Below are positions 24,017 through 31,996 of a stretch of 64,000 nt of DNA, in pieces. Position 1 is the stretch's first letter. Each line of letters opens with the position of its first letter. This DNA comes from DASPTT01 sp035623275. Its GTDB lineage: Bacteria > Actinomycetota > Acidimicrobiia > Acidimicrobiales > UBA8190. Under the pieces are notes generated by a model, which was given only the letters and a program-made list of their open reading frames with translations, was not told the DNA's origin and made no database searches. The position numbers were made by a program, and so were the translations under genes. The stretch covers positions 1 through 64,000 of the forward strand of contig DASPTT010000098.1 of assembly GCA_035623275.1 (NCBI GenBank), in the 5' to 3' direction.

Positions 24017-25290
24017 GGGGCGCCGGGCGGCGACCCCCTCGGGCCTGCCCCGGCCGGGGCGGCGAGCGCCCGTGCCGTGCGCACCCGGACGCGGGCGGGG
24101 CTCGGCGCGAACGGGGCTCGGGCCACGGCGACCAGCGCCACGACGCCGAGGGTCATCGGCACCCACCACACCCATTCGCCGCGCCAGGTGGCCTGTGAGA
24201 CGAAGGTGAGCACGCCGCCGATGACCGACGCGGCGAGCAGGCGCCACCACCGCGGCGCCGCGGCCACCAGGGCCAGGGCGATCGGCGGCCACAGGTAATA
24301 GGCGACCATCACCGACTCGAAGCCCACGCGCAGGGCCAGTGCCACGGTCACCCACCACACCAGGCCGCCGAGCTCCGCCCCCGTCCACACCCCCGGCGGC
24401 CGGGCCCGGCGCGCCAGGACCAGCCCGCAGAGGCAGGCGAGGACGATGGCGACCAGGCGACCGGGGCCAGCGGCCACGACCCCGTCGCCGAGGTGCGGGG
24501 CGAAGTGGATCCATGGGGTGGGATGGTCGACGAGCGGGTAGTTGGGCTGGTCCGTGACGGCGTGCAGCGTGGACTGGGCGTTGGCCACAAGGGCCACCAC
24601 GAGCACGGCGGCGAGCGGCACCAGGGCGCGCAGGAGGTACCCGACGATCCGCCACGTCGCCACCGCGGCGAGGAGGACGGGGATGGCCAGGACGATGAGC
24701 GGCTGCACCGCCATGCCCGCGCCGACGAGCCACGCCGATCGCTCCGTCCGGCCGTCGGCCAGGGCCACCAGCGCGTACATGAGCAACGCCACCGACACCG
24801 CGTCCTCCGGGTGGCCCCAGCGGACCGACACGTTCCAGAGCGCCACGGCCTCGGCCACGGTGAGCACGGCGCGCCGGCCGGCCGTGACCCCCATCCGCTC
24901 GGCCAGGGCGTCGGCTGCGAACAGGACCAGGCAGGACACGGCGATCTCGTAGGGCCCCGCGGCCCACCAGGCGGAAGGGGTGGGGCTCTGGGTGACCGGC
25001 GGTCCCGGGGTCAACCCGAGCCCCATGACCAGGCCCGCGGCTGGCAGCAGGAGCACGGCGGTCCCCGGCGGCGCGACCAGGGCGGTGGGGGGCGTATAGA
25101 GGCGGGCCAGGTCCCCGTGCAGGAGGCGCTCCGCGGCCACCAGCGTCGCCCACAGGTCGTTGGGCAGCCCCCAGGCGGCATGCCCGATGAGGTGGGCGCC
25201 GCCGGTGGTCGTCACCATCCCCACCACCACCAGGGCGATCGAGATGACGGCGACGACCAGACGGCGCACGATCCACGGTCGTTCCCGCAC
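23914..25290 (-). CDS. Multi-pass membrane protein, possible GT87/GT-C-like glycosyltransferase
   Basis: The protein is 458 residues with ten or more hydrophobic segments from residue 8 to ~400. The overall pattern, with a lumenal loop after helix 1 (LPNDLWATLVAAERLLHGD) and RWGHPEDAVSVALL in the centre, recalls actinobacterial polyprenyl-phosphate-dependent mannosyltransferases (GT-C fold), but no decisive catalytic motif is seen. GTG at 25290 is the start. The final ~60 residues are Pro/Gly/Arg-rich and lie antisense to the 3' end of the CPBP gene, so the true C-terminus may be functionally unimportant. Confidence 0.72.
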   Translation of the reverse strand: MRERPWIVRRLVVAVISIALVVVGMVTTTGGAHLIGHAAWGLPNDLWATLVAAERLLHGDLARLYTPPTALVAPPGTAVLLLPAAGLVMGLGLTPGPPVTQSPTPSAWWAAGPYEIAVSCLVLFAADALAERMGVTAGRRAVLTVAEAVALWNVSVRWGHPEDAVSVALLMYALVALADGRTERSAWLVGAGMAVQPLIVLAIPVLLAAVATWRIVGYLLRALVPLAAVLVVALVANAQSTLHAVTDQPNYPLVDHPTPWIHFAPHLGDGVVAAGPGRLVAIVLACLCGLVLARRARPPGVWTGAELGGLVWWVTVALALRVGFESVMVAYYLWPPIALALVAAAPRWWRLLAASVIGGVLTFVSQATWRGEWVWWVPMTLGVVALVAVARAPFAPSPARVRVRTARALAAPAGAGPRGSPPGAPQGSQETWPWRSTYPTNAPVSMSVWAITSRGSRR

Positions 25291-25320
25291 GCTGCGAGCG
25301 TAGGTCCGGGCGCGCGCCGT

Positions 25321-25773
25321 TCAGGCGCGCGCGAACTCCCACCACTGCAGCTCGCAGAGCATCGGGAGCAGGTACCCGACGTAGACCGAGTGGATCTTCA
25401 CCGGCCCCTGGTCGTCGACCCGGAGATCGAGCAGCTCGACCCGGTCGTCGTGCTCGCGATACGCCACGGCCCGGTCGCGCACACCCACGAGCTCGTCGAG
25501 CGAGCCCACCGCGAACCCGAAATGGTCCATGCGCGGACAGCGCATCGGCTCGTCCTCCGCGATGAGGAAGATGAATTGGTCCCAGTGCACGCAGCTCAGG
25601 ATGAGCCGCTTGCGGTCCACCGTCATCGTGGGCATCTCGTCGAAACCGAAGACGTCGTGCCAGAAGCGGACGATGTCGCGACGATGCTCCTCGTCGAGGA
25701 GGGAGGCGGGGACGCTCATCGCGACGTGGTTGAAGCGCGGGTTCCCCGACGGATAGAAGGGGTGCGTCGTCAT
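25321..25773 (-). CDS. VOC (glyoxalase/dioxygenase) family protein
   Basis: The protein is 150 residues, a single VOC unit. NPRFNHVAMSVP at the N-terminus supplies a first possible metal histidine and MDHFGFAVGSLDEL a second; HSVYVGYLLPMLCELQWWEF ends with the expected glutamate. The family includes metal-dependent lyases, isomerases and dioxygenases. It lies behind a zinc alcohol dehydrogenase with a four-base ATGA overlap, so the two probably serve one catabolic pathway; the substrate is not identified. Confidence 0.8.
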   Translation of the reverse strand: MTTHPFYPSGNPRFNHVAMSVPASLLDEEHRRDIVRFWHDVFGFDEMPTMTVDRKRLILSCVHWDQFIFLIAEDEPMRCPRMDHFGFAVGSLDELVGVRDRAVAYREHDDRVELLDLRVDDQGPVKIHSVYVGYLLPMLCELQWWEFARA

Positions 25774-26831
25774 CGCCGGGCCGCCAGCAGGTCGGGGACC
25801 ACCATCACCTTGCCGGCCACCGCCCCGGAGGCCAGCCCGGACAGGGCCTCGCCGAGGCCGTCGAGGCCGACGTCCTCGGGCTCGACGAGGACCGCCGCGT
25901 CGATGGCGCCCGAGGCGAGCAGCTCCATGGCCCGGTCGAAGCCGTCGTGGTCGTAGACGAACGAGCCGCAGACGACGAGCTCATTGAGCAGGAGGCGGTT
26001 GGGATCGAAGCTCGGCGCCTCCATGCCCGCGCCGACGAGCACGAGGCGACCGCCCCGGCACAGCTGGTGCAGGCCCGCCTCCATCGCGGCCCGCTTGCCC
26101 GAGCATTCGAGCACCGCGTCCACGGCGCGCGCCGAGATCCGCTCGGGCTCCCACGGCGGGTACGTCTCGAGGTCGTCGGGCTCGAGCAGCTCGTGCGCAC
26201 CGAGCTCGCCGGCCAACGCGCGCCGGCGGGGGTTGGGCTCCACCACGCGCACCGGGGCCACGCCGCGCGCCAGCAGGGCGGCGACGGTCAGGGCGCCGAT
26301 GGGCCCGGCCCCGAACACCATGGCCGAGTCCCCCGAGACGAGCCCCGCCCGGGTGATCCCGTGGAGCGCGACGGCCAGCGGTTCCGCCAGGGCGGCGACC
26401 CGCGGGTCCATCCCCTCGGGCACGGGCACGACGGCGCGGTGGTCAAGCATCGTGTAGCGGGCGAACGCGCCCCCGGCGTGCGACAGGACGGGCCCGCCCC
26501 GGGCCTCGCACTGGGAGGGCCGGCCCTCGCGGCAGCGCCGGCAGGTGCCACAGCGCGGGGACGGCCCGCCCACCACCACGTCGCCCACCCGCCAGTCCCC
26601 GGCGTCGGGCCCGAGCGCGGCGACGGTCCCGCTGAACTCGTGGCCCCCGACCATGTCGGCCCGGCCCCAACCCTCCACCATCAGGTGCACGTCCGAACCG
26701 CAGACGCCGCAGTGCCCCACCTCGACGAGCACCTCGCCCGGCCCGGGACGGGGGACGGGGACCTCCTCGACCTCGATCCTGCCCGGGGCGCGGTAGACGG
26801 CGGCCAGCATCACCTCGGGCAGGTCGCCCAT
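25770..26831 (-). CDS. Zinc-dependent alcohol dehydrogenase (threonine/sorbitol dehydrogenase-like MDR)
   Basis: The protein is 353 residues. It would oxidise an alcohol with NAD(P)+. The catalytic zinc motif GHCGVCGSDVH and GGHEFSG are complete, the structural zinc cluster is CGTCRRCREGRPSQC, and the Rossmann motif is VFGAGPIGALT. ATG at 26831 is preceded by a strong AGGAGG; the open frame further upstream to 26918 is rejected. It is the first gene of a two-gene unit with the VOC protein. Confidence 0.9.
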   Translation of the reverse strand: MGDLPEVMLAAVYRAPGRIEVEEVPVPRPGPGEVLVEVGHCGVCGSDVHLMVEGWGRADMVGGHEFSGTVAALGPDAGDWRVGDVVVGGPSPRCGTCRRCREGRPSQCEARGGPVLSHAGGAFARYTMLDHRAVVPVPEGMDPRVAALAEPLAVALHGITRAGLVSGDSAMVFGAGPIGALTVAALLARGVAPVRVVEPNPRRRALAGELGAHELLEPDDLETYPPWEPERISARAVDAVLECSGKRAAMEAGLHQLCRGGRLVLVGAGMEAPSFDPNRLLLNELVVCGSFVYDHDGFDRAMELLASGAIDAAVLVEPEDVGLDGLGEALSGLASGAVAGKVMVVPDLLAARR

Positions 26832-26886
26832 GGCACCCCTCCTCGCCGGCGGGCTCGACGAGCCCCTGGCACGTAGCTTGGCAGAT

Positions 26887-27555
26887 TCAGCGGCCGGCGA
26901 TGGCGTCGATGTCGACACCCACGAACAACGCGTCGGCTTCGGCGGTCACCACGTCGCCGGCCCGGCAGGTGGCCCGCCCAGCCCACCGGCGGCCGCCCGA
27001 GTGCACGACGCAGGCGAACCACTCGAGCTCGGTGTCGATCGGGGTCACCGCCCGGTAGCGGACGGTGAGGCTGGCCGTCAGCGCCTGGATGCCGTGGACC
27101 TGTTGCGCATGACCGAGCAGCTCGTCGAAGACCATGGCCACGACGCCCCCGTGGACGCCGTGGGGCGGCCCCTCGCGTGAGGCGCCGATGCGCAGCCGAG
27201 CGCGGACCCCGGGGGCGCCGCCGGGGCCGTCGGCGTGCTCGACCTCCATGGGCAACGCCAGCGGATGGGAGCGGCCCGACACCGGGCTGAAGTCGACGAA
27301 CGCGGCGCGCGCCCCCTCGAGGCGGTCGCATTCGTAGTAGCGCAGCCGGTGCCCGCCGCTGACCCGGGCCCGTAGGCCCTCCACACCGGCGCGCAGCTCC
27401 TCGGCCCGTCCCGGCGGCACGTCGACGTCGACGATGTCGGCCGCCAGCGCCCGCAACGAGGCCGCCAGCGCCCTGGTCCCGTCTCGCCGCGCCCGTTGCT
27501 CCGGCCCGACTGCATCGGCGTCGTCCAGGGCGTCGAGGGCACGGTGCTCGTCCAT
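26887..27555 (-). CDS. Hotdog-fold thioesterase (PaaI-like)
   Basis: The protein is 222 residues: an N-terminal helical extension of ~85 residues followed by one hotdog domain. The signature PPHGVHGGVVAMVFDELLGHA matches the PaaI/4HBT acyl-CoA thioesterase motif (HGG and catalytic acidic residue), and LTVRYRAVTPIDTELEW is the second strand pair. ATG at 27555 is taken because the region upstream is Ser/Thr-Pro rich shadow. It diverges from the deacetylase gene 67 bp away and precedes the alcohol dehydrogenase in the same direction. Confidence 0.82.
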   Translation of the reverse strand: MDEHRALDALDDADAVGPEQRARRDGTRALAASLRALAADIVDVDVPPGRAEELRAGVEGLRARVSGGHRLRYYECDRLEGARAAFVDFSPVSGRSHPLALPMEVEHADGPGGAPGVRARLRIGASREGPPHGVHGGVVAMVFDELLGHAQQVHGIQALTASLTVRYRAVTPIDTELEWFACVVHSGGRRWAGRATCRAGDVVTAEADALFVGVDIDAIAGR

Positions 27556-27622
27556 GGAGGCAGGAGCGTAGGCGAGGAGCCGCCGTCGCCCCCATGGCGG
27601 GGACGGTGCCCCTACAGTACGG

Positions 27623-28651
27623 ATGGTGCTGCTGGTCGGTGGCGATCCCGCGCTCGACCGACACGACGTCGGGGTGGGCCATCCCGAGCGCGCCGCGCGC
27701 ATCGAGGCCGCGCTGGCGGGCGTGGACGACGCCGGGCTGGGCGACGCGGTCGTCCACCTGGCACCGCGCCGGGCGACCGAGGACGAGCTCATGCTGGTCC
27801 ATCCCGCGCCCTACCTGGAGGCCCTCCGTGCCTTCTGCGAGGCGGGCGGCGGCTATCTCGACCCCGACACCGTGGCCGGGGAGGGCTCATGGGACACCGC
27901 GCTGCTGGCAGCAGGGGCTGCGCTTGCCGCGGTGGAGGCCCTGCAGGGCGGCGAGGGCGACGTGGCCTTCGTGGCGGCGCGCCCGCCCGGGCACCACGCG
28001 CTGGCCGACCAGTCGATGGGCTTCTGCCTCCTCAACAACGTCGCGGTCGCCGCGGCCTCGCTCACCGCCCGAGGGGAGCGGGTCATGGTCGTGGACTGGG
28101 ACGTGCACCACGGCAACGGCACCCAGGCGATCTTCTGGGACGACCCGAGCGTCCTCTACGTGTCCACCCACGAGTGGCCCCTCTACCCCGGTACCGGCGC
28201 GGTCCACGAGACGGGCGGCCCGGGCGCTCCCGGTCTGACCGTGAACGTCCCCGTGCCCGCCGGCGCGACCGGCAACGTCCTGCGCCACGCGCTCGACGAC
28301 GTCGTCGCGCCCGTGGCCGAGCGGTTCTCGCCGACGTGGGTGCTCGTGTCCGCGGGCTTCGACGCCCACCGCGCCGACCCCTTGGCCGACCTGGCCCTCA
28401 CGGCGGGCGACTTCGCCGACCTCGCCACCCGGGTGCGCCAGTTCGCGCCGCGCCCGGGACGACTGGCCCTGTTCCTCGAGGGTGGGTACGACCTCGATGC
28501 CCTGCGCCGGTCGGTGGGCGCCACTCTGGCCGCCCTCCTCGGTGCCGACTACCGGCCCGAGCCAGCCTCGTCGGGGGGACCGGGCGCGAGCGCGGTGGAG
28601 GCGGCGCGGCGCGTGCACGCCGACGGCGTCAGCGCGGGAGGCGGGCCATGA
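27623..28651 (+). CDS. Histone deacetylase family protein (acetoin-utilisation/APAH-like)
   Basis: The protein is 342 residues. Bacterial members deacetylate acetyl-polyamines, acetyl-lysine proteins or related amides with a zinc ion. Catalytic residues are complete: the double histidine ARPPGHHA, the zinc aspartate and histidine DWDVHHGNGT, the second aspartate SAGFDAH, and the late EGGYDLDAL tyrosine. An insertion or deletion pattern typical of class II-like bacterial enzymes is present. The stop overlaps the following Usp gene by ATGA. Confidence 0.92.
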   Translation: MVLLVGGDPALDRHDVGVGHPERAARIEAALAGVDDAGLGDAVVHLAPRRATEDELMLVHPAPYLEALRAFCEAGGGYLDPDTVAGEGSWDTALLAAGAALAAVEALQGGEGDVAFVAARPPGHHALADQSMGFCLLNNVAVAAASLTARGERVMVVDWDVHHGNGTQAIFWDDPSVLYVSTHEWPLYPGTGAVHETGGPGAPGLTVNVPVPAGATGNVLRHALDDVVAPVAERFSPTWVLVSAGFDAHRADPLADLALTAGDFADLATRVRQFAPRPGRLALFLEGGYDLDALRRSVGATLAALLGADYRPEPASSGGPGASAVEAARRVHADGVSAGGGP

Positions 28652-29073
28652 CGGGCGGGCAGCTTCGGATCGTCGTCGCCGTCGACGACTCGGAGGGGGC
28701 CGCGCGTGCGGTGCGCTTCGTGGCGCGCCTGGCGCCGAGCCTGGGCGCCGAGGTGGTGGCGGTGCACGCCCTGGGGCTGCTCGCCCACCTGGGCGGCGAG
28801 ACCGCCGTGCCCGCGCAGGCGCACCGGGACGAGGTGCGGGCGCTGCTCGAGCGGTGGGCCGGGCCACTGGCCGACGCCGGCGTGCCCTACCGGTGCGAGG
28901 TGGTCGACGGCAACCCGGTGCAGGCACTGCTGTCGGCGGCGGCGGACGAGGGGGCGGACGTCATCGTGGTGGGCAAGCGTGCGGCCATCGGCGTCCCGGG
29001 GCTCCAGCTCGGCAGCACGAGCCAACAGCTCGTCCAGCACGCCGACATCCCGGTCGTCGTCGTCCCGGGGTGA
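28648..29073 (+). CDS. Universal stress protein (UspA family)
   Basis: The protein is 141 residues, a single Usp domain. IVVAVDDSEGAARAVRFV is the N-terminal strand and loop; the nucleotide-binding glycine motif at the C-terminus reads VVGKRAAIGVPGLQLGSTSQQLVQHADIPVVVV, a fair match to G-x2-G-x9-G(S/T). ATP binding is therefore plausible. Coupling to the deacetylase by a four-base overlap is notable. Confidence 0.9.
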   Translation: MTGGQLRIVVAVDDSEGAARAVRFVARLAPSLGAEVVAVHALGLLAHLGGETAVPAQAHRDEVRALLERWAGPLADAGVPYRCEVVDGNPVQALLSAAADEGADVIVVGKRAAIGVPGLQLGSTSQQLVQHADIPVVVVPG

Positions 29074-29142
29074 GGACGCCCCAGCTGCGCACGGGCCGCC
29101 TTGGCGTACGCTTGGCCGGCCGACGCGACACGGGAGGGCGCC

Positions 29143-29454
29143 ATGCACGCGGGTCTGATCGTCGGCATCGTCGTGCTCGTCCTGGTGGGCATCTCGGTGG
29201 TCGTCGTGAACGTGACGGTCCGGCGCAAGGGCTACTCGATCCCGGGCCGCACGGTGGTGCGCTGCTCGCAGGGCCACCTGTTCACGACCACGTGGATCGA
29301 GGGCGGGTCGCTCCATGCCGTCCGCCTCGGCCCCTACAAGCGCTACCAGCGCTGCCCGGTCGGGCCGCACTGGGCCGTGGTCGTGCCGGTGAGGGACGAG
29401 GACCTCACCGACGAGGAGCGGCGGGAGGCGGCGGCCCACGGCGGACCGGCGTGA
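29143..29454 (+). CDS. Small membrane-anchored protein with GHLFTT and CPVGxH motifs (paralogue 1)
   Basis: The protein is 103 residues. One N-terminal transmembrane helix (LIVGIVVLVLVGISVVVV) is followed by a short globular part carrying VVRCSQGHLFTT, a tryptophan, RLGPYKRYQRCPVGPHW and a charged tail with DEER. A pair of Cys/His groups (C-x3-H and C-x4-H) could bind a metal. The start at 29143 follows GGGAGG. It shares its whole architecture with the next gene; no family name is recognised. Confidence 0.75.
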   Translation: MHAGLIVGIVVLVLVGISVVVVNVTVRRKGYSIPGRTVVRCSQGHLFTTTWIEGGSLHAVRLGPYKRYQRCPVGPHWAVVVPVRDEDLTDEERREAAAHGGPA

Positions 29455-29560
29455 AGCGTCGCAGCCGGATCGCCGCTGCCTGACCGACCCGGTCGACCGC
29501 CGTCCCGCCCGGGTCCAAAGCCCCTAGCCCGTCCCGGCGCGACGCGGCCAACAATGGCCC

Positions 29561-29869
29561 ATGACACGCACCCGACGTCGACAGCTTCTCCTGCTCGTGG
29601 TCCTCGCGCTCGTCGTGGGCACCGTGGTCGCCCGGCGCCTGGGCTACAAGGTCGGCGGCAACACGGTGGTGCGCTGCCGCGACGGCCATCTCTTCACCAC
29701 GATCTGGATCCCCGGGGTGTCGGTCAAGTCCGTTCGCCTCGGGTGGTACCGGCTCCAGCGCTGCCCCGTCGGCGGGCACTGGACCCTCGTCTCGCCGGTC
29801 CGGGAGGCCGATCTCAGCGCCGAGGAACGGCTCTTCGCCGAGGAGCACCGCGACGTCCGGTTGCCCTGA
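29561..29869 (+). CDS. Small membrane-anchored protein with GHLFTT and CPVGxH motifs (paralogue 2)
   Basis: The protein is 102 residues and a clear tandem relative of the preceding gene: VVRCRDGHLFTTIWI, VRLGWYRLQRCPVGGHW and a DLSAEER tail align without gaps to the paralogue. The N-terminal helix (LLLLVVLALVVGTVVA) again anchors it with the C-terminal part probably cytoplasmic. The pair arose by duplication. Function is unknown; a redox or metal-sensing role would fit the conserved Cys/His set but is unproven. Confidence 0.75.
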   Translation: MTRTRRRQLLLLVVLALVVGTVVARRLGYKVGGNTVVRCRDGHLFTTIWIPGVSVKSVRLGWYRLQRCPVGGHWTLVSPVREADLSAEERLFAEEHRDVRLP

Positions 29870-30074
29870 GCGGGCTCGAGGACCCGATCGCACCGCGTCA
29901 CGTCGGGGACTCGCCGTCGGTCATGCTCGGCGTCCGGAACCTCGCCCGGGCCGATCTGTGGCTCCTGCAATCGCCGCAGGCCACCCGCAAAGTACGCACG
30001 CCGTCGCCCGCGGCGCGCAAGCGCGGACCACACCGACCGTTCCCCTTCCGGACGGAGACGAGGGGGAAACGCAC

Positions 30075-30209
30075 ATGGACGAGTACCGGGACGACCCTTC
30101 GATCGAGTACATCGACATCGCCGACGAGCTCCGCCTCGTCGAGGCCGTCACCGAGCTGGTCGCGCTCCTGGCGCTCGAGGACCTGACGCGCGAGTCGCTC
30201 GTCGCCTAG
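30075..30209 (+). CDS. Very small acidic protein
   Basis: Only 44 residues, starting with MDEYRDDPSIEYIDIADE and predicted largely helical after residue 17 (ELRLVEAVTELVALLALEDL). The ATG is preceded by GAGGGGG at an acceptable distance, and the composition (strongly acidic, leucine/valine-periodic) does not resemble random reading of this GC-rich DNA. It stands alone downstream of the two membrane paralogues and may be a peptide cofactor or merely a spurious frame. Confidence 0.5.
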   Translation: MDEYRDDPSIEYIDIADELRLVEAVTELVALLALEDLTRESLVA

Positions 30210-30251
30210 ACCCCGCGCGCCCGCCGCGGCACGCCGGTCGCGTCGAGGGCC

Positions 30252-31880
30252 TCATCCGCAGAGGCAGCCCACGAGATCGGACAGTGTGCAGGGCGCGGTG
30301 ACCTTCGGTGTCGCTGGCGCCGTGAGGCCGGGCGTCGTCGGCAAGGTGACCTGGGTGCAGGGCCTGGTCGGCAGCGCCACCGACGGAAGGGTCGATTCGG
30401 GAACCGTCGTGATCGGGACGAAGCCCGCACCCGCGACCGACGGACCCGACCCGATGGCCGCCGGGCGTGGCGCCGGGACCGCGTCCTGCGCGCCGGGCCC
30501 CGTCGGCGCGACCGGGCGCGCCGTGCCGTGACCGTCGGCGGCGCCCACGACCGTGGCGTGGGCGACCGGCGGTGACGTCCCGGCCACCAGCGCGTACGAC
30601 GTCGTCCCCAGTGCGGCCATCCCCAGCGCGGCGACGGCCGCGGCACCGACCCATCGCAGGCGGCGCCGGGCCCGGGCGGGGGCGAGCGACGCCACCCCGG
30701 GGGGCACGGGCGGCGGCGCGGGCTGGCGTGCGGGGGCAGGGTCCGGCGCGGGCGCGGGCGCGGACACGGGCGCGGGCCGGGCTGCGACGGTCGCGGGTCG
30801 CCAGGCGAGACCGGTGGCACCGGCCAGCGCCGCCCGGACGGCGCCGGCGAAACGCGACCACGTGAACTGCGCGGCGTGGAGGCGGGCGGCGGCGAGATCC
30901 GCGGGCGTAGCCGCCCGCGCCAGGCGGACCGCCCGGGCGAGGCATTCGGGGTGCGCGTCGTCCGTGACCGTCGCGTGCCCTGCGGTCACCTCCAGAAGCG
31001 CCGGCTCGGGCGTGACGACGAGTGGGATACCGAGGCGCATGGCCTCCACGGCGGGCAGCCCGAAGCCTTCGAAGTCGGACGGGAACACGACGAGGCTCGA
31101 CGAGGCGAATCGCTCCCGATACTCGTCGTCCGCCAGCCAGGGCGAGATCACGACCGCCCCCCGGAGCCCCATGGCGTCGACGCGGGCCTGGACCCGCGCC
31201 CGCTCCCGATCGGGGATGCCGACGAGCTGCAGGGGCAGCTGGGCGTCGTCGAAGGCACCGAGCGCCGCCCAGGCCTCGAGCACGAGGTCGACGTTCTTGT
31301 TCACGTAGTGCCCGAAGGCGATGGCACAGGCGCCCTGCGCGGCGTTCACCGGCCACGTGTCGACGTGGTCGGCTCCGAGGTGCGCGACCGGGACCGACCG
31401 GACGCGGAAGCGCCGTTGGAATCGCTGCAGGTCGCGTTTCGTGCGCTCGGAGATGCAGATGGCGACGTCGGCCTGGTGGAACCCGGCGGCATAGCTGACC
31501 CGCCGCAGGAGCAGGGCCTTGCGGCTGAACTGCTCGGGCCGGAGCCGGTGGCGGAGGTCGTAGACGAGGACGGCCCGCGGGCACGGCAGGGGCGTCACGG
31601 TCGTGGTGGGGAGTACCCCCAGCATGACGTCCGCGTCCAGCTCGCGACAGAGCCGCGGCACGACGACCGACTGCGCGTAGAGCCGCGACAGCGACGGGAC
31701 CCGACCGAAGGGCACCTCGTGCACGACGACCGACGACGGGATGACGATCCGGGGGTCCGGCCCGACCACCAGATGGATCTCGTCGTCCGCGTCGAGCTGC
31801 TCCCATCCCTGGAGCATGTGCTCGACCACGATCGCGAGACTGTCCCCCCGGATCGGGAGCCCGTCGACGACGATGCGCAT
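30252..31880 (-). CDS. GT4-type glycosyltransferase with a transmembrane segment and Pro/Thr-rich Cys-tail
   Basis: The protein is 542 residues. Residues 1-~370 form a GT-B glycosyltransferase of group 1: GHYVNKNVDLVLEAW (start of the nucleotide-binding half), and FPSDFEGFGLPAVEAMRLGIPLV (the E-x7-E sugar-nucleotide motif). A Pro/Ala-rich linker (~375-410) leads to a basic patch and one membrane helix (WVGAAAVAALGMAALGTTSY, ~425-445), then ~95 residues rich in Pro, Thr and Ala ending in four cysteines (CTQV, PCTL, GCLCG). A cytosolic transferase tied to an exported tail is unusual; the tail may anchor it to the envelope. A promoter-like pair lies at 31920-31948. Confidence 0.85.
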   Translation of the reverse strand: MRIVVDGLPIRGDSLAIVVEHMLQGWEQLDADDEIHLVVGPDPRIVIPSSVVVHEVPFGRVPSLSRLYAQSVVVPRLCRELDADVMLGVLPTTTVTPLPCPRAVLVYDLRHRLRPEQFSRKALLLRRVSYAAGFHQADVAICISERTKRDLQRFQRRFRVRSVPVAHLGADHVDTWPVNAAQGACAIAFGHYVNKNVDLVLEAWAALGAFDDAQLPLQLVGIPDRERARVQARVDAMGLRGAVVISPWLADDEYRERFASSSLVVFPSDFEGFGLPAVEAMRLGIPLVVTPEPALLEVTAGHATVTDDAHPECLARAVRLARAATPADLAAARLHAAQFTWSRFAGAVRAALAGATGLAWRPATVAARPAPVSAPAPAPDPAPARQPAPPPVPPGVASLAPARARRRLRWVGAAAVAALGMAALGTTSYALVAGTSPPVAHATVVGAADGHGTARPVAPTGPGAQDAVPAPRPAAIGSGPSVAGAGFVPITTVPESTLPSVALPTRPCTQVTLPTTPGLTAPATPKVTAPCTLSDLVGCLCG

Positions 31881-31919
31881 CGTCAGTCGAAGCCGACAGA
31901 TCGGTCGCCCACCTATGGC

Positions 31920-31948
31920 ACCCTACGTTGGCTGCAAGGCACCGACAA
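31920..31948 (-). promoter_or_regulatory. Candidate promoter of the glycosyltransferase gene
   Basis: On the minus strand a -35-like TTGTCG (31948-31943) is followed after exactly 17 bases by a -10-like TAGGGT (31925-31920). Transcription would begin near 31913, giving a leader of ~33 bases before the ATG at 31880. The boxes are only moderate matches, so this is a candidate. Confidence 0.35.
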
Positions 31949-31996
31949 CTTCGCAACACGACAAACCCCCGCAGCCGCGAGATGTTCATCTGCCGT

